Assembly (NCBI GenBank): GCA_013398055.1
Contig: VZRS01000484.1
Span: forward strand, 2,925 to 66,924
Direction of reading: 5' to 3'
Length of the DNA: 64,000 nucleotides
Origin: Ifrita kowaldi
Lineage: Eukaryota; Chordata; Aves; Passeriformes; Cinclosomatidae
Shown here: positions 61,601 through 64,000 of the stretch, piece after piece
How the letters are laid out: the number at the start of each line of letters is the position of its first letter
Position numbering within the stretch: the first letter of the stretch is position 1
Notes under the pieces: generated by a model
Seen by the model: only the letters and a program-made list of their open reading frames with translations
What the model was told of the DNA's origin: nothing
Databases searched by the model: none
Made by a program: the position numbers and the translations under genes

Positions 61601-63502
61601 ACTGCCTTTCACTGGTAATTTGCTTTGGCTGTTATTATTATTACTAGTATTATTACTATTATTATTATTATTCCTGTCTGTGGTTGTTAATGCTTCTTCC
61701 TTTCTGAAATTATGCTTGCCATTACAGCAGGAACTCAAAGTGCTAACTGTGATTTCCCTTGTGTCTGTACTGTGCAAACACAGGAGTCAACTTTTCCTGC
61801 ATCTAAAACAGCTTTGGAGGCAAAGTGTGGTCCCAAGTCAAACATGACCAAAGCAACAGGAGTAGGATTACACAGGGAGCCCTTCTGAGTCAAGGCTCAG
61901 AAGGGAAACAAGAGGCCACATCTGTTGTCTCCTTAATGTCAGATTATTTGGCTTGCAACCAGGATGATAAAGTCATCAAAGAGGCCTGTCTGCATGGAGG
62001 GTCCCTCTCAAGCACATTGCAAATGTCTGTTTTGTATGCATAACATGTGGAGGGTCTTGTAATTACAAGATTTTGCTGATTTAGTTCGCTGCACTTCACA
62101 CAAGACCTTACTGAATCCACAGCCTTTTTCCTGCCTTTCGCAGTTAACAATGTTACCAATAGGAATTCTAGCAGGCCCAGATTTCTGACAAAACATCTGA
62201 AGATCAGTTCACCGGAAAAAAAATCTGGATGCACTCTCCGGAGTTAGCTCACTTAATGACCTTGACAAGAAACATATGAGGCACAATCTGCCATGTGCAG
62301 GTTAGAGCACTCTTGTGAGGCACCAGCACACAGGGAAATGACAGCAGCTGATGGTGGCACTCAGATTTTGAACTGCTACATGTAATTAATTTACTCTTTT
62401 GAAAAAAAGCCTGCTGTATTATGTGGTTGAACTCCTCAAAGGAGTATAAAATTGTGTTCAAAAAAACCACCAACACATAACCAAGGTCTTTTATTTAGAT
62501 GTAAGCAATAGAAACGGGGGTGGGAAATGTTCTAGAATCTGCCATATAGGGATTTTTTTTCAGAAAAAAATGGGCCCCTAGAAATGTTTAACTGTATTTC
62601 TTTCCTTACAATCTGAGAAATGTTTGAAAACCATACAGCCAGTTTTGTGCTACCTGCTCAATTGCAGAGATCTGGGATTGTTTGATAAAGATGCGTCTTC
62701 AAGAACCATTTTGTGAAGTAAGATTTCACATCTCTTTTGCTTGATAAGCTGAGTGGGTGTTGAACACCCCTGTGTTCGAGACAGATCGAAAAAAAGCCAT
62801 CCTTGGTAAAAAGCTAGACCCTCAAAGAAATGTTTTAAAAGCAGATAGCTGGAGAACACCCAAATCCATCAGTATTTCTATGAGACTGAGCAGCCTAACT
62901 ATGATAGTCACAAAATGTTACAAAAGCTTTTAAAATGCCAAAGAGTCTCCTTTATTCCTGCCATGGTAACTCTCTTTCAGGTCCGTGTCATCCTGCTGAA
63001 TTGGTGTGCTTGGTTCTTACGAATGAAAAAACCTGGGGAAAATATAAAGCCCCTCTCCTGCAAATACAGCTATTCCAGTCACCACCTGAGTGTAAACAGC
63101 GTGGAGGTGAACGTCCTTCCCGGGCACCAGTCCAGCAACAGCAACACCATCTACAGCTACCACGCCATGGACAGCCCGTGCTGCCCCCAGAACAACGACC
63201 TGGGCAGCAAGGGTGGGAAGATGACTTGCCCCTTAGCAGAAGATATTGAGCTTGTGCAAAAGAAAGCTTTAATGGATACTCTTCCAGTGATGGTGAAGAT
63301 CCTGGAGGAAGTCCAGTTCATAGCAATGCGGTTCAGGAAACAAGATGAGGGTGAAGAGATCTGCAGTGAGTGGAAGTTTGCAGCTGCTGTCATAGACAGA
63401 TTATGTCTGGTTGCATTTACCCTTTTTGCCATCATTTGCACATTCACAATACTCATGTCTGCTCCAAATTTTATAGAAGCTGTTTCAAAGGATTTTGCGT
63501 AA
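22501..63502 (+). CDS. CHRNA8: Neuronal nicotinic acetylcholine receptor subunit alpha-8 (exons 2-10; exon 1 not found)
   Basis: This is a subunit of a ligand-gated cation channel of the Cys-loop family, inserted in the neuronal plasma membrane. Alpha7/alpha8-type subunits form homomeric or mixed pentamers that bind alpha-bungarotoxin and conduct Na+ and Ca2+. Coding segments join as 22501-22640, 37191-37235, 38888-38997, 41335-41414, 42572-42739, 44429-44623, 45936-46022, 56898-57007 and 62981-63502. They give 484 complete residues plus one codon split with exon 1. Every junction is GT-AG and keeps frame. In human alpha7 mature numbering the key residues are W55, Y93, Cys-loop C128/C142, W149, Y188, C190-C191 and Y195, followed by M1, M2, M3, a cytoplasmic loop and M4. 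Alpha8 rather than alpha7 is chosen because the recalled chicken alpha8 has the same distinctive pieces (WDQYEYPGV, CQYIPPGILKST, GSWTHSGWLIDLQ, the LPGHQ loop region). The signal-peptide exon is missing from the view. Confidence 0.93.
22653..23250 (+). repeat. (TCTTC)118 pentanucleotide microsatellite beside a splice donor
   Basis: From 22661 to 23250 the sequence is 590 bp of uninterrupted TCTTC (118 units), preceded by a slightly offset ctcttctc start at 22653. The other strand is (AAGAG)n. All six frames lack stop codons, which creates long artificial open frames of Glu-Glu-Lys-Arg-Arg or Ser-Ser-Leu-Leu-Phe repeats. The tract begins at intron 2 position +13 to +21. Pure pyrimidine/purine strands of this length can adopt triplex structure, and transcribed UCUUC units match the known preference of polypyrimidine-tract-binding protein. 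Length in the assembly may not equal the true allele length. Confidence 0.98.
27783..27810. repeat. Perfect 11-bp inverted repeat with 6-base loop
   Basis: ctctatttgag at 27783-27793 is followed by a 6-base spacer and its exact reverse complement ctcaaatagag at 27800-27810, then a run of six T. The shape is a stem-loop plus T tract inside a vertebrate intron. No function is implied. Confidence 0.75.
32209..32209. other. Single N in intron 2
   Basis: One undetermined base in 'tatgagagnc'. Unlike 16367, the flanks are not duplicated, so it marks either an ambiguous base or a gap of unknown size. Confidence 0.9.
33611..34005. mobile_element. Endogenous retrovirus LTR fragment, cut by an N
   Basis: The left end reads tgtcatgacttttgacactg then 'ccaaatgccaggcaccca', 'ggttcatgagttgagataagg', 'caaaacaggctcaactt', 'tttattactaacagaatcagag' and 'ggtccctcccacgggagacag'. 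This order matches a widespread bird ERV LTR that I recall, including its TG start. In that family the next part is a set of GC-rich near-repeated units; here the sequence meets an N at 34005 and then turns into unrelated-looking sequence. No retroviral genes are attached. Orientation and exact subfamily cannot be given without a library search. Confidence 0.7.
34005..34005. other. Single N at the end of recognisable LTR sequence
   Basis: The undetermined base in 'ccgtncatag' sits where the LTR family would continue into repeated GC-rich units. It probably marks an assembly gap of unknown true size. Confidence 0.85.
34006..37190. other. Intron 2, last part: no gene seen
   Basis: Non-coding sequence up to the exon 3 acceptor. 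The acceptor has a long pyrimidine tract (about 37140-37186) and ends ttgttcaaag at 37190. A moderately GC-rich patch near 36240-36660 shows open frames on the minus strand without recognisable homology. Confidence 0.45.
37191..37235 (+). CDS. CHRNA8: CHRNA8 exon 3: loop D of the ligand site
   Basis: A 45-bp micro-exon in phase 0 encodes DEKNQVLITNAWLQM (mature residues 44-58). Trp55 lies on the complementary face of the agonist pocket (loop D). The length is identical to alpha7 exon 3. Donor is gtgagt. It is too short to stand out by open-frame length and was found by motif. Confidence 0.95.
38888..38997 (+). CDS. CHRNA8: CHRNA8 exon 4: loop A region
   Basis: A 110-bp exon, the same size as alpha7 exon 4, encodes residues 59-94 and two bases of codon 95 (SWVDVYLSWDQYEY... 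to ...PDILLYN-S). It carries Tyr93 of the agonist pocket and the conserved WxPD turn (WVPD). Position 68 is Asp within WDQY, whereas alpha7 has WNVS there, so the second alpha7 glycosylation sequon is absent. Acceptor ccaacag, donor gtaagc. Confidence 0.95.
39900..40480 (-). mobile_element. Ancient CR1-like LINE fragment, antisense, in intron 4
   Basis: Blocks such as 'gttaggctgatgtgtctataatttc', 'gtaaatttcaccacctctgctgag', 'agcaagtaatggatccatctg', 'tatttataaaaccctttttt' and 'ccttttatgtctttgataat' follow the order of an old amniote CR1/L3-type LINE seen reversed in turtles and birds. It is heavily diverged and has no coding capacity. Limits are approximate, and similarity may extend left towards 39200. 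The call rests on recalled text. Confidence 0.5.
41335..41414 (+). CDS. CHRNA8: CHRNA8 exon 5: beta-strand region with Asn111 sequon
   Basis: An 80-bp exon, as in alpha7. It completes Ser95, then encodes ADERFDATFHTNVLVNYSG and CQYIPPG (residues 96-121 plus one base). Residues 111-113 form an N-glycosylation sequon (NYS). The acceptor is preceded by a T-rich tract ending attacag. The donor gtaggg is weaker than those of the other exons. Confidence 0.95.
42572..42739 (+). CDS. CHRNA8: CHRNA8 exon 6: Cys-loop and loop B
   Basis: A 168-bp exon, as in alpha7, encodes residues 122-177. It contains the 15-residue Cys-loop with Cys128 and Cys142 flanking YIDVRWFPFDVQK, the family signature. Trp149 (GSW) is the central cation-pi residue of loop B. 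Residue 151 is His, where alpha7 has Tyr. Donor gtaaat lacks the usual G at +5, while the acceptor tctatctacag is ordinary. The frame stays open for 32 codons into the intron. Confidence 0.96.
44429..44623 (+). CDS. CHRNA8: CHRNA8 exon 7: loop C, M1 and start of M2
   Basis: A 195-bp exon, as in alpha7. It encodes residues 178-242 plus one base: the vicinal disulfide and aromatic residues of loop C (YYECCKEPY; Y188, C190, C191, Y195), the pre-M1 arginines, M1 (about 209-232) and the intracellular end of M2 with Gly-Glu-Lys. The Glu is the -1' selectivity residue. The paired cysteines define an alpha-type subunit. Acceptor ctctgtag, donor gtaagt. Confidence 0.97.
45936..46022 (+). CDS. CHRNA8: CHRNA8 exon 8: pore-lining M2 helix
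   Basis: An 87-bp exon, as in alpha7, encodes ITVLLSLTVFMLLVAE and the M2-M3 linker IMPATSDSVPLI. Thr at 6', Leu at 9' (gate), Val at 13' and Glu at 20' are the residues expected for a calcium-permeable, fast-desensitising alpha7-type pore. The split of M2 between two exons matches alpha7. Donor gtaagt. Confidence 0.97.
46023..47620. other. Intron 8, first part: no gene seen
   Basis: AT-rich intronic sequence without recognisable exon or element. Confidence 0.45.
47621..48005 (-). mobile_element. Probable solo LTR, antisense, in intron 8
   Basis: The segment starts tgtcgctagtgag and ends gttagcaaca, giving TG...CA ends that are inverted copies (TGTCGC against TGTTGC). On the minus strand it contains a TATA box (ggtatataagtgc, near 47710) about 90 bp before the 3' end. 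The text 'acaaatgcacttatatacc' with 'ggttattggttctctgacc' resembles a bird ERV LTR. No flanking target duplication is visible. Limits are inferred from the terminal repeats. Confidence 0.6.
48006..50034. other. Intron 8, middle part: no gene seen
   Basis: No exon or element recognised. Short open frames only. Confidence 0.45.
50035..50115 (+). mobile_element. CR1 LINE 3' tail
   Basis: The stretch 'gaatggttgaactcaattatactagaggtattttcaaacctaaatgattctattattcta' follows the CR1 3' end, including the terminal ATTCTA-type repeat units. Only the last 80 bp or so is recognisable, a strongly 5'-truncated insertion. Confidence 0.75.
50116..56897. other. Intron 8, last part: no gene seen
   Basis: About 6.8 kb of intronic sequence. 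No conserved exon, RNA gene or mobile element could be supported. A (CAAA)-type run lies near 52343-52364. The acceptor before exon 9 is tttgcttgcag. Confidence 0.45.
56898..57007 (+). CDS. CHRNA8: CHRNA8 exon 9: M3 helix and start of cytoplasmic loop
   Basis: A 110-bp exon, as in alpha7, encodes QYFASIMVIVGLSVVVTVLV and the post-M3 segment QFHHHDPQAGKMPKW. The His-rich post-M3 stretch and its exact length are typical of alpha7/alpha8 subunits. It ends in phase 0. Donor gtaagc. Confidence 0.97.
57008..58169. other. Intron 9, first part: no gene seen
   Basis: AT-rich intronic sequence with an 11-base C run near 57582-57592 and an A/G-rich run near 57640-57680. No exon recognised. Confidence 0.45.
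58170..58598 (+). mobile_element. Solo LTR with TATA box and AATAAA, sense to the gene
   Basis: The sequence has the layout of a retroviral LTR. There is a GC-rich U3 region, a TATA-like catataacc at 58446-58454, then the polyadenylation signal aataaa at 58521-58526 followed by 'ggctgtctctgc' and a U5-like CTGTCTCTCTGTCC stretch ending near 58598 in CA. This matches a bird ERV LTR class as recalled. The left limit is uncertain and may reach 58134. No retroviral gene remains beside it. Confidence 0.7.
58521..58526 (+). promoter_or_regulatory. AATAAA polyadenylation signal of the intronic LTR
   Basis: A canonical hexamer on the receptor's own strand, in the normal position between the LTR's TATA box and its U5-like region. 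It lies 4.45 kb upstream of the last exon and could act as an intronic poly(A) site; use is not shown by the sequence. Confidence 0.6.
58599..60890. other. Intron 9, middle part: no gene seen
   Basis: No exon, RNA gene or recognisable mobile element. Short chance open frames only. Confidence 0.45.
60891..61489 (-). mobile_element. Complete solo LTR of an endogenous retrovirus, antisense
   Basis: A 599-bp element with perfect 6-bp inverted ends, tgtcat at 60891 and atgaca ending at 61489. Recalled family blocks occur in order on the + strand: 'gggttgagagaagaacagcttaataattg', an AAT-type microsatellite, 'caggtgatgcacaataaaattgctcaccacctgctgac', 'ttggaatatccctttggctagttcaggtcagctgtcctggcc', 'gtaagcactag', 'catcagtgttttatcaacattattctcat'. 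The sense strand is minus: its TATAAA lies at the complement of 61237-61243. No target duplication is evident and no coding genes flank it. It is the same family as 14335-14674. Confidence 0.88.
61048..61107 (+). repeat. AAT-type microsatellite within the LTR
   Basis: Imperfect AAT/ATA units (aataatatgaataatattaa and following) occupy the part of the LTR that is simple-sequence in related copies. Confidence 0.7.
61490..62980. other. Intron 9, last part: no gene seen
   Basis: Apart from the ATT microsatellite nothing is recognised until the exon 10 acceptor, a T-rich tract ending tctctttcag at 62980. Confidence 0.5.
61631..61671 (+). repeat. (ATT)n microsatellite
   Basis: Imperfect ATT units with two ACT/AGT interruptions, outside the LTR limits. 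On the minus strand it gives a chance Asn-rich open frame. Confidence 0.8.
62981..63502 (+). CDS. CHRNA8: CHRNA8 exon 10: cytoplasmic loop, M4 and C terminus
   Basis: The last coding exon encodes 173 residues and stop TAA (63500-63502). It opens with VRVILLNWCAWFLRMKKPGE, close to alpha7 (TRVILL...), continues through a variable M3-M4 loop that differs strongly from recalled alpha7 but contains the alpha8-type LPGHQ and CCPQNNDLGSK motifs, then the MA helix (VKILEEVQFIAMRFRKQDE), M4 (about DRLCLVAFTLFAIICTFTIL) and the C terminus APNFIEAVSKDFA. The loop has several Ser/Tyr residues that might be phosphorylated. No frameshift or premature stop is present. Confidence 0.97.
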   Translation, partial: VRVILLNWCAWFLRMKKPGENIKPLSCKYSYSSHHLSVNSVEVNVLPGHQSSNSNTIYSYHAMDSPCCPQNNDLGSKGGKMTCPLAEDIELVQKKALMDTLPVMVKILEEVQFIAMRFRKQDEGEEICSEWKFAAAVIDRLCLVAFTLFAIICTFTILMSAPNFIEAVSKDFA

Positions 63503-64000
63503 GGTTTTCAAAGATGAGCATGATAATCAAAAAGTGAATATTGCCAGTAATTTTGCTAGATAATTTAACTCAAATAGAGAAGTGTACTTATATGTGCTAA
63601 CATACACAGAAGGGGATTAAAATAATTTCAGGACATAATTATTCCTGATGTTAGTGATTGTAGTTACTGAATAGTAAATACATTGAACTCTGTTACTTAT
63701 TTCATAGACTAGTGCCACATGTAATTATGTAATGATCTGTGATAGGTGATAGACAAGAATTCAATACATTACAATATTACAAAATATTTATTACAAGTTA
63801 ACACTAGTATCAATGTGTTACTATGAATTTGTGAACCTTTGGATATTGTTAATTCAAATGATCATTGATGACTATAAATTTTGCATAATTTTGTTGTTTT
63901 CAGAATGTTTGTGTTTTATAATTATTGTTTGGTGTGGCTGTGACATGCACTTCTCAGATTTGAAAGACATATCTCCACAGTCTCATGATGCTGTATATTG
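63503..64000 (+). other. CHRNA8: CHRNA8 3' UTR and downstream DNA
   Basis: AT-rich sequence after the stop. No AATAAA occurs before the window ends. The best candidate poly(A) signal is attaaa at 63616-63621; agtaaa near 63674 is weaker. The true 3' end may lie beyond 64000. Confidence 0.6.
63616..63621 (+). promoter_or_regulatory. CHRNA8: Candidate ATTAAA polyadenylation signal
   Basis: The commonest variant of AATAAA, 114 bp after the stop codon, within gggattaaaataattt. No strong GU-rich element follows closely, so use is uncertain. Confidence 0.35.

Noticed and set aside
22501..63502. Identification as CHRNA7
   Set aside because: Exon structure fits both, but the glycosylation pattern, loop B, the IPPGILKST segment and the M3-M4 loop match recalled chicken alpha8 and not alpha7.
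1..64000. CRISPR arrays, operons, riboswitches, phage or other prokaryotic systems
   Set aside because: The window is vertebrate intronic and intergenic DNA; repeats present are microsatellites and retroelements, not spaced arrays.

Overview
The window reads as avian nuclear DNA. It carries a multi-exon gene with GT-AG introns, several CR1 LINE fragments (two with the CR1 3' end), several bird-type retroviral solo LTRs, and a broken copy of an intronless RING-finger gene family that is abundant in birds. Species cannot be told from sequence alone.

The one intact protein-coding gene is on the + strand and fills the right two thirds. Nine exons (22501-22640, 37191-37235, 38888-38997, 41335-41414, 42572-42739, 44429-44623, 45936-46022, 56898-57007, 62981-63502) join in frame to an alpha7-like nicotinic acetylcholine receptor subunit. 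From recalled sequence I identify it as alpha8 (CHRNA8), the alpha-bungarotoxin-binding subunit first described in chicken and missing from mammals. All internal exon lengths (140, 45, 110, 80, 168, 195, 87, 110) equal those of exons 2-9 of the vertebrate alpha7 gene. Ligand-site residues, Cys-loop, M1-M4 and the stop codon are all present. Exon 1 (5' UTR and signal peptide) was not found and is either upstream of the window or unrecognised in 1-22500.

Layout: 1-340 purine-rich; 415-574 CR1 3' end; 698-794 and 1477-1574 a long inverted repeat; 3171-4560 a RING-finger (Topors-like) pseudogene; 11425-11860 CR1; 14335-14674 partial LTR; 15543-17188 a near-identical 0.82-kb pair around a single N, probably an assembly false duplication; 18770-19460 CR1; 22501-63502 the receptor gene. 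Inside the gene, a perfect run of 118 TCTTC units starts 12-20 bp after the exon 2 donor. Intron 2 also holds an LTR interrupted by an N, intron 4 an old CR1-like LINE, intron 8 an LTR and a CR1 tail, and intron 9 two LTRs. Sequence after 63502 is 3' UTR and downstream DNA.

I found no new gene system. The most notable items are the giant pentanucleotide repeat next to a splice donor, the false duplication, the sense-strand LTR polyadenylation signal upstream of the last exon, and the unexplained inverted repeat.
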